A stretch of DNA of 64,000 bases, from the NCBI RefSeq assembly GCF_041146395.1, contig NC_091006.1, positions 7,260,001 through 7,324,000 on the forward strand. The letters are read 5' to 3'. How positions within the stretch are numbered: the first letter of the stretch is position 1; the number at the start of each line of letters is the position of its first letter. Shown in pieces: positions 10,846-22,730 of this stretch. Origin of the DNA: Eulemur rufifrons. Taxonomy: Eukaryota > Chordata > Mammalia > Primates > Lemuridae. The notes under the pieces are model-generated. The model saw only the letters and a program-made list of their open reading frames with translations. It ran no database searches and was not told where the DNA came from. Made by a program: the position numbers and the translations under genes.

Positions 10846-11489
10846 GGCAGCCTGGCCACACTGTACCACACGGCCTTAGGGTTAGGCAGCTCTGGATTTG
10901 GGTCCCTGCTCCCCCACTTTCTAGCCTCCCCAAGCCTCAGTTTCCTCCTCAGTGTAATGGGGACAACAGCAGTGCTTCTATCACAGGCCCATCAGGCCCA
11001 TTCGGGGAGGAGCTTAGCACAGCACCCAGCCCGTGGAGAGGGTCCAGCCACTTATTAACAACAAAACACAACGCAGCCATCCTGAGCACAAAAACCGCCT
11101 CGCTGTGCCCACGCCGAGACCATCAGCATTCAGTGACAAAGGCTCACTGCACAACAGAACTCACAGTGTCATCCCTCTTCTGAAACACAAACATGTACAC
11201 ACGTCATCTCAACTCTGGGATATGCTTATTTTTTCACATGCTGACATTAAAAGATTGACATACACCTCACAATCCAGGTATAAAACTCATCTAGAGCATT
11301 CTTTTCAGAAAAGCAGTTATGGGATCAATAATGGTTCTTACAGAACACAGTGTCTTAGACTTTAGGACATGAGGAGGTATGTGTTTAAATGTCACATGCA
11401 TAAAACAAACAAAAATCAGAAGGAAATGTGGCAAAGAGCTAACAGAGGCAGAAGAATGAGTGTGGGAGTCAAGGTGGCCTCAGGAACCA

Positions 11490-11588
11490 AACCCAGAGTT
11501 TCCCATCAAAGTACTGATCGGGCCCGATCCCGCTTAGCAGCCAAGATCAGACAAGACTGGGTGAGCCCAGGGTGGTATGGTCATAGAC
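11490..11588 (-). pseudogene. 5S rRNA pseudogene
   Basis: On the minus strand, GTCTATGACCATACCACCCT matches the 5S rRNA start with two changes. It continues through a GTCTGATCTTGG...GCTAAGCGGGATCGGGCC box A/IE/C region to GTACTTTGATGGGAAAC, then fades before the 3' end. Many mismatches and the missing end make a functional 5S gene unlikely. It lies in AKT2 intron 1, in the same direction as AKT2. Confidence 0.88.
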
Positions 11589-11594
11589 CAAATG

Positions 11595-11800
11595 CCACAG
11601 TTTCAACCCTGGCTCTGCCACTCACTGTGGGACCTTGGGCAAGTCACTCTCCCCTTATTCTCCTCAGTTTCCTCATCCAAGGCTGTTGGGAGGATCTGAT
11701 GAGTTAATCCACATAAAGTCCTCCGAACAGAGCCTGAAACAGCAGCTGCTCAACACATACTAGGTATTATCGTTAATATTATTATTATTTCCCCTGAGGG
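11595..11800 (+). mobile_element. MIR
   Basis: CCTGGCTCTGCCACTCACTG, GACCTTGGGCAAGTCAC and CAGTTTCCTCATCC in MIR order, then a degenerate tail. Confidence 0.75.
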
Positions 11801-12189
11801 GGTGGAGATATGGGGAACTTCACTTCCCACACTGCATATTTCTGAATATGTGAATTTTTACCTATTCCACCTCCTTGGTGAGAAGGTGGCATTAAAGGGA
11901 CTTTTTTTTTTCTCTTCAACACCATACACTCCCCTCACTTGCCCCATCTGTCTACTTGGAGCAGGTAGGACTGGAGGCAGGATGAAGATGTGGGCAAGCT
12001 GCAAAAGAAACTGGGACAAGAATAAACACCAGAACAGATTTCCTTCTCTTCTCTGCCACCCCCGAAACATACCTCCCCCCTTACGCCACCCAGGCCCTTA
12101 CAGCACCCACGAAAATCACATCAAATAGTCTAGTCTGCCTGGTCATGGGCTCCAAACACGCCAAGAGCTGCATGCTGCAGTCAGCGGGA

Positions 12190-12660
12190 TCCTCCAAGCA
12201 CGGCTCTGAGCCCATCCCTCCCCTGCTCAGGACCTCCTCCCCAGTGCCCATGGATGATGTCCAAGGCCCTCACAGAGGCTGCCAGGGCCCATCTGACTTG
12301 GCCCCTCCCCTGCTTCATTGGTCACCTCACCAACACCAACAATTCCCTTCTCCTGGTCCCTTGATGACTCCTTGCTCTCTCACCCCAGGACCTTTGCACA
12401 TGCTGTTCCCCCGGCTAGCATACTGTTCACCCATTACTTGCCAAATCCTCCATTCCTCAAGGAAGCCTCCCCAGCTGCCCCCTCTCCCAGGAGTGGCAGA
12501 CACTCAGAGCTCAGCCTTGCCTTCCCTTCCCCTCACTAACCTCTACTGTGCCTAGCCACTTACACCATTATCTGGGTAATGTTGCCTTTCCTATAGGACT
12601 GGGACCTCCACAAGGCAGGGACATAGTCTGTCCGAGACTCATGTTCCCAGCTCCTCCCCG
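12190..12660 (+). mobile_element. L2 fragment
   Basis: CCCCTGCTCAGGACCTCC, CCTTTGCACATGCTGTTCC and a GGACTGGGACCTCCACAAGG end follow the L2 order. Confidence 0.7.
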
Positions 12661-12779
12661 AAAAGGGCCAGGCCAAGAGCTTTAATTAACCCCAGGTGGG
12701 GGTGGCAAGGAGCACCACAGAGCACCACAGCATCTGTACTCAGAGTTCTGCCAAGTGAAGGTGAGACCAAAAATCCTCC

Positions 12780-13260
12780 ATTCATTCACCCCACAAATAT
12801 GGCACCGACTCTGTGTCAGCACTGCTCTGCTCACCAGGGATGCAGGAGTAACCAAAACAGAACTCCTGCCATTGGGGAATTTACCGGGGGTGGGGGGGGG
12901 GAGCAAATTGTACAGTATATCTGAAGTTAACAATATTATGAAGAAAATCAACATATGGAGGATTCGGTATATGGGAAGGGGAGCAAGGGTTTCTGATTTT
13001 ACACAGGACAGCCAGAGAAGGGTTCACTGAGATGGTGACATTCGAGCAAAAGCATGAAACAGACGAGTGAGCCACGTGGAGACCTGTGGGAAAACGTCCC
13101 AGGCAGAGGGAGAGCAGGGCCAGGGTGTGGCGAGCATGAGGCAGGGCAGAAGCTGAAGCGGGAGAGGCAGGAGAGAAGGAGAGGGAAGCCTGGATGGGCA
13201 GGGCCTTGGGGTCATCGCAAGGGCTGGGATGGGGAAATGCTGGCTTGAGGCAGCCTTGGG
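12780..13260 (+). repeat. ancient interspersed repeat (family not named)
   Basis: Shares with several other places in the window the series: 'tgtcagcactgctct', a 'gatgcaggagtaaccaaaac' block, 'gatggtgacattcgagcaaa' and 'cccaggcagagggagagc'. See the finding on this family. Confidence 0.5.
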
Positions 13261-13804
13261 ATGCCATGGAAGCCCCTGCCCTAGGGCGGGAATGGGAGTC
13301 CTCAGTGAGGCAGAGGCTGTATCAGAACCTTCTTCTCTAGGAGTTGGCCCCAGAGTAAGTCCTGAACACTGGCCTGACACTCCCACCAGGAGGACCCGCA
13401 TGTGACAGATGAAAAAACTGAGGAGAGGAAGGATTCAGTGAATTTTCACAGCCAGACAGCTAGGACACAGCCAGCCGAGCCAGGACTCCAACCATCTTGA
13501 GCCCCTTCCACCTCCCTCTGCCTTTGCTCCCGAGATGGAAGATAGAGCCACCTTCTCCCCGAGTTCCTTCTCCCACCCCCACAGGCCCTCCCTTACCTTC
13601 ACAACTTGCACGCCCACGCCGAGCAGGACCCCTCCAGCCTGGCTGAAGGACACCTCCCTCACAAGGCTCACGCTGCATCACCATCGGCCTGCCTCCCCCT
13701 GCCTCCCCCACCAGGAGTTCGGAGGCAGCGCCCTGTGGCATGAGTCTCCACCTTATCCCTAGGGCACCAACGAGCAAACAGGCGGGTCCAACCACGGCCA
13801 CTAT

Positions 13805-13975
13805 TTAGTGAGAGCTCACAAAGTACCAGGCATGGATAAATGTTAATCTTCACAGCAATCCTATGAGGTAGATGCAATCACTAACCCTATTCTTCAGATG
13901 AGGAAACTGAAGCCCAGAGAAAGTCACATGCACATGGTCACACAGTGAGTGGGTGCAGGAGATGAGCCACATCTA
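13805..13975 (-). mobile_element. MIR
   Basis: TTCACAGCAATCCTATGAGG, AGATGAGGAAACTGAAGCCC and GGTCACACAGTGAG: reverse-complemented MIR. Confidence 0.75.
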
Positions 13976-13979
13976 GAGC

Positions 13980-14150
13980 AGAACCACCCCATAGAACTTT
14001 CCATAAAGATGGAAATGTGGTTACTGAACATTTGAAATGTGGCTAGTGCAACCGAAGGACTGAACTTTCATTTTAATGAAATTACACAGCCACCCGTGGC
14101 CAGGAGCTACCATACTGGAGTGCGGCGCTATGGAACCCCTGCTAATCCAG
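13980..14150. mobile_element. hAT-type non-autonomous DNA transposon remnant
   Basis: ATAGAACTTTCCATAAAGAT, AAATGTGGCTAGTGCAACCG and CACAGCCACCCGTGGCCAGG are hallmarks of a common MER-class hAT element; the exact subfamily is not resolved. Confidence 0.5.
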
Positions 14151-14654
14151 CACCAGGAGCCTAAAGGCAGGAGAGTGGTGAGGGTGACTCTCAGGCTCAA
14201 GAGGGGCCAGATCACCCCAACCTGGCTGGGAGAAGGTCCCGGCTATGCCTATCCCTCCCACACCCCAACCCAGCTCACCCAGAGAGCCAGAGCAGAATTC
14301 GGAGGCCCGAATTCACACCTTGAGTCAATTCAAATCCTGACCCTATCCCTTCCAGGCTGCACAGGTCACTTCTCTGAACCTCAGCTTCTCTGTCTGTAAA
14401 ATGGGATCTTAATACTAATCTGGCCAAGCATATACTTGTGTTATCTCAAAAGATCATTTTTTCTGATAACCCTGGATTGTCACGGGAACCCAATTAGATG
14501 TGCTCCGTGCACAGCTGGGGACAGGGCCAGTGCTGGGGCCAACAGGCAGCAACTACACAAAGGCGAACTCTAACCAATGGCCATCCCGAGCCTCACTCAG
14601 ATGCAGTCGTGGAAGTGGCAGCTTATGTTAATATTATCACCACTTGGTTATAAA

Positions 14655-15013
14655 GGAATCATCCAGGCCGGGCGCGGTGGCTCACGCCTGTAATCCTAGC
14701 ACTCTGGAAGGCCGAGGCGGGTGGATTGCTCAAGGTCAGGAGTTCGAGACCAGCCTGAGCGAGACCCCGTCTCTACTAAAAATAGAAAGACATTATATGG
14801 ACAACTAAAAATCTATATAGAAAAAATTAGCTGGGCATAGTGGCGCATGCCTGTAGTCCCAGCTACTCGGGAGGCTGAGGCAGTAGGATCGCTTAAGCCA
14901 AGGAGTCTGAGGTTGCTGTGAGCTAAGCTGACGCCACAGCACTCACTCTAGCCTGGGCAACAAAGTGAGACTCTGTCTCAACAAAAAAAAAAAACAAAAA
15001 CGGAATCATCCAG
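14655..15013 (+). mobile_element. full-length strepsirrhine-type Alu with 12-bp target duplication
   Basis: Begins GCCGGGCGCGGTGGCTCACG at 14667, has the ATTATATGGACAACTAAAAA linker, and right arm GTTGCTGTGAGCTAAGCTGA ending in an A-rich tail. Perfect flanking duplication GGAATCATCCAG at 14655-14666 and 15002-15013. One of the youngest Alus here. Confidence 0.93.
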
Positions 15014-15109
15014 AAATATCATCTAAATGAAAACACAGCTAAAAAAACAGACAACTCAAGGATACCTCCTCTCACCCCCAAGGCCTCAGGGCACCAGTTT
15101 TGAGAAGCT

Positions 15110-15560
15110 GGGCTCCAGGAGACCCTGTCTCCAAAGCAGGATGTGGCCTGCTCCTTGCCATTCTCCATCTCCTGGCCACCACCCGATTCCAGCCAGCTCC
15201 CTCCCCTAAAGCCCTCAACTCCCCAACTCCTCTGTGTCCCTCCTCTCTAGGTAAAGTCTTGGCTCCTCCCCACGGCCCAGGTCCTGGGCTCTGCCACCCC
15301 ATGACCCACGCTCCAGCGACACTGGCCTGCTCTGTCACCACCACATCCAGGTCTCCCTGACCTCAAGACCTTGACTCGTGCTGCAGCCCTGCCCAGCCAC
15401 GCATGGCAGCTAGATCTCTGTTCCATCCCTCAGCCGTGCCGAGCACACTCACATGGCAAACGCTACTTCTCTGCCGCCTCCGATACACTGGGTGCCCCTC
15501 ACTGGCATCCAGAACTACACATGGCACACAGTAATGATTCAATAAATATTTGGTGACAGA
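15110..15560 (+). mobile_element. L2 fragment
   Basis: Pyrimidine-rich L2 body ending in a ...CACAGTAATGATTCAATAAA-type L2 terminus. Confidence 0.55.
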
Positions 15561-15834
15561 ATGGAATACACAAATGACCCAAAACAGCCAAGGGCTGGAC
15601 CCAAGGCAGTGGGGAGGGGAGTGCCCCCCACCCTCCCACCTCTGGGGAAAGAAGAGCCAAGGCCATGGTGTCAGGAGGTGGAGAGAGGTCCTGAGGACCA
15701 CTGAGGCCTACTTTGTGCCAGCTCTGTCTAGGAGAAGACAGAGCAAGAAAGAAATCATTAAGACCACAGTGACGACCCCAGTATCAGTCAGAAGGGGAGC
15801 CAGTCTTAAAAAGGCAGACTCAACCCCAGATAGA

Positions 15835-16160
15835 GCTGGGTTCAAATTTCATGTCTGTCACTGACTAGGGGCAAATGCAATAACCTCTCTGTGCCTCTGT
15901 GTCCTCACCTGTACAATGGGGATAATAGCCGCACAGACTCCCAGGGTGTGGCAACGACTAACGCGAGCAGACACCTTAAACTCTGGAGCAGAGCCCGGCA
16001 CAGAGGGGCCACTCTGTTGGCCACTCACAATAACAAAGACGTCCCATGCAGCTTTCTATGCCTCAGTTTCCTACCTATACTGTGAGGATGATAACACGGC
16101 CCTCCTCCCAGGATGCCATGCAGGTGTACAGAACTAATACGCACTCAGCAGTGGGAGTGA
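15835..16160 (+). mobile_element. two MIR-like blocks
   Basis: 15835-15990 has TAACCTCTCTGTGCCTCTGT and CTGTACAATGGGGATAATAG. 16040-16160 has GCCTCAGTTTCCTACC and a second core-like stretch. Confidence 0.55.
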
Positions 16161-17384
16161 TTCTCATTCCTGGCGGACGAGCCCCACTACTCTCTCCCAA
16201 GGCTCCAAGATTTGAACCCACTCTGCCAACCAACAAGCCCAGGCTGACTGCCCCCTAGGGCCCCTTCTCTGCTCTCGGTGCCCGTGAACCCCAGCCTGGC
16301 AATCTCCAGCAGCAACAGCTCAAATCTGTCACACACATCTCAGGAGGCCTGTGCTTTCTAACACAGAAGCTCCCCAAATCGTCCCCATGACCCACTCAGC
16401 AGGAATGTTCCCACTTTCAGCGGGGCAAATTGTACCTCAGAGAAATGAAATAAAGCCCCCAGGGTTCCACACAAACGAGAGAAGCACCACGAGCAGGGTT
16501 CTCACCTGTGTCGGCTGTCCCCCACCACCGGGTCACTAAGCAGTCCAGGCTGGGTGAGGCAGACCAATGACCCACCAGACAACGTACTTGAAACCAGGCT
16601 GGGGAGCAGAACAAGGGAGCAGCAGCCCTCCCAGTCCATTCGGAAAGGGCCCACGAGGTGGCAAACCAAGGCAGGCTAGGATTTCTGGCCTCACCCTTAG
16701 AAACAACATCTGCGGATGAGCTTCTCAGGCAGGACGGCTGAGCTCGAGGAACTTCCTGCAGGGACCTGTGACATGTAGTCTCCTCTTGGCTAGCTCCGGG
16801 TTGCTGTCCCTTGCTGGGTGCACCCAGAGCACCCAAGCCCTGCTGTGGGTGCCGAGCTGGCAGTGGGTCCTGCCCCAAGGGGGCCAGGCTAAGATCCCAC
16901 CCAGCGCCCCTCCCACGCTCGCTCCCTCCCTCCTGGTCCTGCTCCCAGGCTGTCTCCCCCAGCCGGGCCTCTCGCTGCTTGGCTGGCTGTCCAAAAGAGC
17001 CTGCCACGGAACCACCCCACCGTGCAGCCCAGAGGCCTGGTGGTTGAGGGCCTTCAGCTCAGAGCTCCGGGAAGATGAGGAGAGGCCCAGGGAGGGGTGT
17101 CCCTGGGTCCTCCAGAGGCTTGGAGATCAACTTTGAAAGATACTCCTTTCCATCCCCTCCATCCCAGGGGACTTCTGGAGACCCCAGGAAGTTTGCTCTA
17201 AGAGGCTCTGCTCCTTCTAGGAAGATGCCCCCGAACAAGCCTTAGAAAAACTAATGCTGGGGCTCCTGTTACTGCAGCAAGCCTTAGCGGTGAGGCTTGT
17301 GGGTGAGACTGGAAGTGACCCTGACCAAGGGTTGCTGAGCACCTTCGTGTGCTCGGGGGAACTCTGAAGCAGCAACAGGCTGCC

Positions 17385-17780
17385 CAAATTCAGAGCCCGG
17401 CCCCAACACTTCCTGGCTGGGAGACCCAGCCCAGGTTACAGAGCCTCTGCAGGCCTCAGTCCTCACCACTGTAAAGTAGGACTCAGAGATGACAGCTCCT
17501 GGGTCTGAAGAGTCTGCACCCAGGTCCTCCCATGGCTCCTTCATGGCACTCCAGTCCCTGCTCACACGTCACCTCCTCAGGGAGGCCCTCCCCGATTGTC
17601 CAGCTATTACAAAATATAATGACCTCTCCACACTCTTTCCCTGACCCCTATTTATTTTGCCTTTGTAACGTCAATCACAACCTGACATCCTGTCATAGGT
17701 CTGTTTGCTGGGCACCTGTCACAGGCCTGGACTTTCAAATTCTAGAGCAGTGCCAGGAATGTCCCAGGCCTTCAGACCCA
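17385..17780 (+). mobile_element. MIR-like block followed by an L2 3' region
   Basis: GGCCTCAGTCCTCACCACTG (MIR core end) near 17453. Then CACACGTCACCTCCTCAGGG and a TTTATTTTGCC...GCAGTGCCAGGAATG L2 tail. Confidence 0.5.
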
Positions 17781-18159
17781 CAAGTGGAGTGGAAGGCAGA
17801 ATCAGAAAGTGCTGTTTTCACCAGGTATTACTGGTAAAATTGCTGGTCTGCATTGTAATTTGACATTAGCCCAGCTGGTTGGGTTGGGGAGGGGTGGGTA
17901 GAAAAATCAGCCCACCGAGCTTCCCTGCCCCTCTCCCTAAAGGTAACAGCCACGGGCTCTGGGGAACACGGTGTGAAAACCACAGAAAAGGGAGGCCACT
18001 GCTGGGCCTTTGCTGGTTGTAAGGCAGTGATTCTACTCAAGGGGAAGTGGGAGGCATGTGAAACTCCCCGCTCGGCGCACCCAAATCTACCCTACCCCCA
18101 GGGAGAAGGCTGAGAACGTCTCATGGCAAGTAGTCACCTTCTAACACCCTAAATCTGAC

Positions 18160-18595
18160 CAGGCCACTCTTGCCGTCTAGAGGCTCTGAGGGACCCAGCC
18201 GCTGACCTCGCCTCCTCCCCCACCACGCAGGCCTCTGTGCAGCCTGTCCCTGCACCTAGCCAAACTGTCTCCCTTCGGACCTTTGCACTGTGGTTCCCTC
18301 CACCTAGGAGGCTGTTCCTTCTCCTCACATCCCACATGACTGCCTTACCCTGCCAAACTGCAATCAGCTCAGAGGCCTTCCGCACAGCCACCTCTAAAGC
18401 AGGACCCAGTCAGTCACCTGACTGAATTCACTGCCCAGTGCCTCCCCGCTAGCCGACCCTTGTTATTTACCTGTTTCAGGTTGGACTCCCTTAGCTACAC
18501 GAGGTAGGGACTTTGACGAGTACGCTACCATATCCCCAGCACCTGAGGCAATGCAGGCACACAGTAGGTGCTCAATAAATGGCAGTGGAGGAAAG
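18160..18595 (+). mobile_element. L2 fragment with 3' end
   Basis: Ends CCCCAGCACCTGAGGCAATG, GGCACACAGTAGGTGCTCAA, TAAATGG: a clear L2 terminus. Confidence 0.75.
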
Positions 18596-19009
18596 AAACC
18601 CTATCCTCAGCTCCACAATGCCCTCAGGATCAATCCACACCTCTCACCCAGGCCTACCTGGCCCTGTGCAGTGCAGCTCCTGCCGACTCCCCCTACCCAC
18701 GCCCACCATTCCTCCCACTCCCCTCCCAGGGTTATGGTGGAGATGTAACAAACGCACAGAACAGAAGGGTAAATAAAGCACACGGCCTGACGTCCGAAAA
18801 GGATCCTGAATGTCTACCTTAGAGGAGCTCAGGGAGAGAGGGGGGGCCTGGGAGCCGCACTTGTCGGTTTTTCCTTGATTGTATGTCTCCCCCTCTGTTT
18901 CTGCATCTGGAAAACAGAGATGCTAATTTTTGCCTTGCCCTCTTCCTGCTGTTCTCTGACAAGGTTCTCTAAACTGGCAAGGCAAGGGCCTTCAAAGTCC
19001 TAGCAGAAA

Positions 19010-19335
19010 TAAAAATTACAGACCCGGTGCAATGGTTCACATCTATAATCTCAGCATCTGGGAGGCAGGAGGATTCTTGAGGCCAGCAATCTGAGACCAG
19101 GATGGACAACACAGTGAGACCTCACCTCTACATAAAAAATTAAAAGAAAAAAAATTAGCCATGTGGTGGCACACACCTGTGGTCCCAGCTACTCTCAGGA
19201 GGATCGCTTGAGCCCAGGAGTTCAAGGCTGCAGTGAGCTATGATGATGCCACTGCACTCCAGCCTGGGCAACAGAGGGAGACTCTATCTCTAAGAAAATA
19301 AAAATTAAACAAATTTTTTAAAAAATTACAAATTG
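19010..19335 (+). mobile_element. old Alu (AluJ-like)
   Basis: GACCCGGTGCAATGGTTCAC start, no lemur-type linker block, right arm GGCTGCAGTGAGCTATGATG. Short direct repeat AAAATTACA flanks it. Confidence 0.8.
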
Positions 19336-19399
19336 CTAAGATACAAGGAGGGCTCCCCACACTCTTCTTAAACATCGAGATGTTTCTGGTAGGTGTGCT

Positions 19400-19900
19400 A
19401 TTATGCCACACAGTTGTGAATGCTTTCCACAAATTAGCCCACTTAACCGTCTCAACAGCCCTATCAGATGGGAATTATCATCCCCGTGACACAGATGACA
19501 AAATGAGCTCAGAAGGGTTGAGGGGCCTGCTCAAGGTCACACAACCATAGAGTGGCAGGGCTGGATGTGAACCCTGTGCTCTGAATTATTTCAGTGCAGC
19601 TCTTTACAGAGGCTGGAAACCAGAACATTGAAGTCCTAGATCGCGGCAGCAGGGCTGGATCATGAGAGGACTCATGAGAGGACAGGGGTGTGAGGGGCCT
19701 GATACCTTGGTCCACAACATAATCGTGACCACCAACTGAGACTTACACAGCCTCAGGCACCGTTCTAGGAGCTTTCCTTGGATTAATTCATTCAATGGCC
19801 ACAACAGCTGGAGGTGGGTGCCCGTCTGAAACCATTGTACTGAGGTGAACACTGTGGCCCAAGGTCACACACCCAGAACATGAGAACACCAGAACCCACT
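19400..19900 (-). mobile_element. two MIR copies
   Basis: 19410-19590: CCCTATCAGATGGGAATTAT ... CTCAAGGTCACACAACCATA. 19740-19900: GATTAATTCATTCAATGGCC ... AAGGTCACACACCCAGAA. Both read as reverse-complemented MIR. Confidence 0.65.
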
Positions 19901-20399
19901 TCACTGTCCTGCCTCTAACACGGGTCCCTGGTAGCTGTGTCGCTCCCTGCATGGATCTCTTGCTGTTTTCTGCTCCCAGCACACACCTGCCCAGGGTTAA
20001 TAGATGTCCTGGCTCAACTCCGAGGAGCGACCAAGAAAAGTTGGACTGGCTGCAGGAAGAGGTGCTCACAGCAGCCCCAGGCGTGAAGGGAAGGAAATGC
20101 CCAGGGCATGGGGCAGAGGTGACACAAACCCACTCCAGCCTGGGACCTAGTGAGCAGAGATTGCATGGCACTAGGGGCTCACTAACCTAGGTTTAAACCC
20201 CACCCTGGTCCCCTAGGGTCTGATAATACCTGGGATAAGGAAAGCAATTCTTCCTCTAAGCCTCAAATTCTGACTCTGCAAAAAGGACACAAACACCATA
20301 TAAAGGCCCAAGCCTGGGGCTGGGCACAGAGTATACGCTCACAGATGAAAGCCACTGCTCCAGTCGCTCGGTGACAAGAGGATCACTCTGAGGCCAAGA

Positions 20400-20830
20400 C
20401 AGGCCAAGGGCTCACATCACAGCTCCACCACTTCCAGCTATGAGACCTTGGGGAAAACATTTCAATCGACAGCAAGTATCTCAGTCTTCTCATCTGTAAA
20501 ACAGGTATCACACTTCTAACTAGCTCATAGGACTCTACAAAATAGGACTAACCACAGGTATATTTTGAGACTGAGGAGGTCACGCACACAAAAGGTCTGT
20601 CACATGCCTGGTGACTGCTCGGTAACCACTGGGTATCCACTAGCTCTGGAAACAGTTTGCCTCTCTGCGCCACAGTTTTCTCGTCTAAAAAAGAGATCGT
20701 AACAACAGTATTTACCACTCTAGAACTCAAGTATTTGGCAAGTTTATCTATGTGAAGAATTCTGAACAGTGTATGGCCCACAGAATGCACTCAATTAACG
20801 TCAGCCATCACTTCCATGATTATTGTTTTA
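20400..20830 (+). mobile_element. two MIR copies
   Basis: GCTCCACCACTTCCAGCTAT, GAGACCTTGGGGAAAAC and TCTTCTCATCTGTAAAAC near 20490. A second, more diverged core around 20640-20800 ends ATGGCCCACAGAATGCACTC. Confidence 0.65.
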
Positions 20831-22079
20831 ATTGCTGCTGTTAACCCCCTCAGGCAAACCCTCTAAAACCTGGCAGAAGGAAAGGACCAGAGGACCAAAC
20901 CCCTAGGGGAGGAAAACCCTCCAGAGCCACCACTGCCTCGCACAGACTCAGAGACCTTTCTCTCCAGGAGCCATGACCCATGGAAGCCAGTGAGCTTGGA
21001 AGCCGCTGCTGCAGATAGGAGGCAACCACTGCTCCCTCTGACCACATCACTAGCCCAGGTCAGCTGGGTAAATCAGGGACTGCGGCCAGCCCTCTGGGAA
21101 CTCCAGACCCAGGGCAAAGGCTACAAGGCAAGCCAAGGTCACAATTTGGCTCAGGGAGCAGGGGCACTGGCCACACACACTTGGGACTGGCTACTCCAAG
21201 CACCAGCCCAGCGACCACAATGAGAAACCAGATCCATGGAGGGATCTGACTGTCCCAAGCCCTTCAGTGTAGCCTTCCACCCCAGGCTGGGCTGGGCCAG
21301 AGGTACCCCCTTCCAAGTCCCCTTGGCCTATGCAGAGAGGAACAGCTGGGAAAACAGCTCTCAGCCTCACTGCGAAGCCAACTGTTATTGCCTGGTGGGG
21401 AGTGTAAACATGATGTGTGGCTGAACTGGTAACCGGGAGACACAAACAGCCTCATGGCCAGGGATGGAGGAGCCTGCAGTGGTCTGTGTTGGTTCCTGGC
21501 CCCTTCATTCCCACTGCTAGCCAAAGTCAGGTCCGGACTGAACTGCTGCTTCTCTGGAGGGAAAGAGTGGACAAGGTGGAAAAGCAGCCCACTGGAGGCC
21601 CTAATTACTCCAGCCAGGACTCTTGCTGAGCCCCAAGAGGTCTCCAAATGAGAGGAAGGGGTCCTCAGAATCCTAAGGTTCAAGATGTCCCCACCCACCT
21701 TGCCCCAGGGGAAGAGGTGTCACTGCAAACACTTCTTCCTCCCAACCCTTAACAAGCTGGTCCAGGAGCACAGCTCCTCAAATCCAAGCTCAATACCCTC
21801 TTCCCCTCCAAATATGGAGCATAAAGCTCAGAGAACTTCAGTGACTTCTAAGGCACCCTTTCCCTCCTACTCCCTACAGAAGGAAAGAATTTGTCAGAGT
21901 GTGTCCTACACACCCAAGGCGAAATAATCAGAAAGGGTTCTGGAGTCAAGAGCAGGCAATCCCATGATTCAAAGCACCCCAGTGACCCCCTCCCCAAATT
22001 CATTAAAGTTTCAATAAAGGGTGAGCTCACTATAAACCTCTATACATCAAATCAGGAAGCAGAAGCCCCTCCTCATCAC

Positions 22080-22660
22080 TGGGCATCACAGTACTCCCCA
22101 AATATGCCCCTAACCACTCATGGAGGCCTGTCCCGCCCCCTCCCAGTCTGTCAAAGATAACAAACATCACAGCCCTCCTGATACAGCGCTCCTCTACGTT
22201 GTAAGGATGGCTCCCCCCAGCGCCTTGGTGGTATAACCCAGACAGCCCTACCCTAGCCGCACTTGGTACAGCCCCCATTCCAGAAGCCCCTGCCCCTCTA
22301 AATACACTATAGGAACGGCCCACACAGCGCCAGAAAGGTACGGCCCTTTACACTTCTTACGGCGCTGCCCCTCCATGGTTTAGCCCTCGCACACCAGGCA
22401 CGATCTCTCGCCAAATCCCTCCGGCTCAGCCCCCATGCTCGCACACGCTCGAGCCCGTGCTCCCAGCCCCTTAGTGGTTCGGTCCTCGCATACTTGATAG
22501 GTCCCCCCCGCCACTTCAGTGGTACAGCCCGCCGCTCCCGCCCCCGGCCCCTCAGGGCTGGTCCCGCCGCCCCCTCTCAGCCACCCCCACTCAGTTCCGG
22601 AAGGGGGGGGCTCCAGGTCCTCCGTCCCCACCCGGCGGACATGGTACGGCCCATCGCGGC
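22080..22660. repeat. degenerate minisatellite-like array beside AKT2 exon 1
   Basis: A diverged unit recurs: ...CTTnGTGGTACAGCCC... and variants appear near 22227, 22264, 22338, 22377, 22474, 22521, 22559 and 22641. Spacings are about 37-47 bases or roughly double that. The copies are too diverged for slippage to be recent. The array lies in the first 650 bases of AKT2 intron 1. Confidence 0.5.
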
Positions 22661-22730
22661 ACTGCGGGGGGCCCGGACGCGACCATCGCGGGAGGGGGGA
22701 GCGTTCGGGGACACGCGCTGGCACACTCAC

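Larger units (their letters stand above)
3680..22730 (-). other. AKT2 intron 1
   Basis: This 19-kb intron is bounded by the exon 1 donor and exon 2 acceptor described above. No further AKT2 exon was recognised. It holds L2 and MIR fossils, old and young L1 pieces, three Alu copies, a MER5A-type element, a 5S rRNA pseudogene and a 56-bp tandem duplication. Long open frames in its GC-rich parts look like chance frames. Confidence 0.9.

Noticed and set aside
19500..21000. MIR641, which in human lies in AKT2 intron 1 near exon 1
   Set aside because: I looked for its mature sequence and arm pattern on both strands and found no match. It may be absent here or too diverged for reading by eye.
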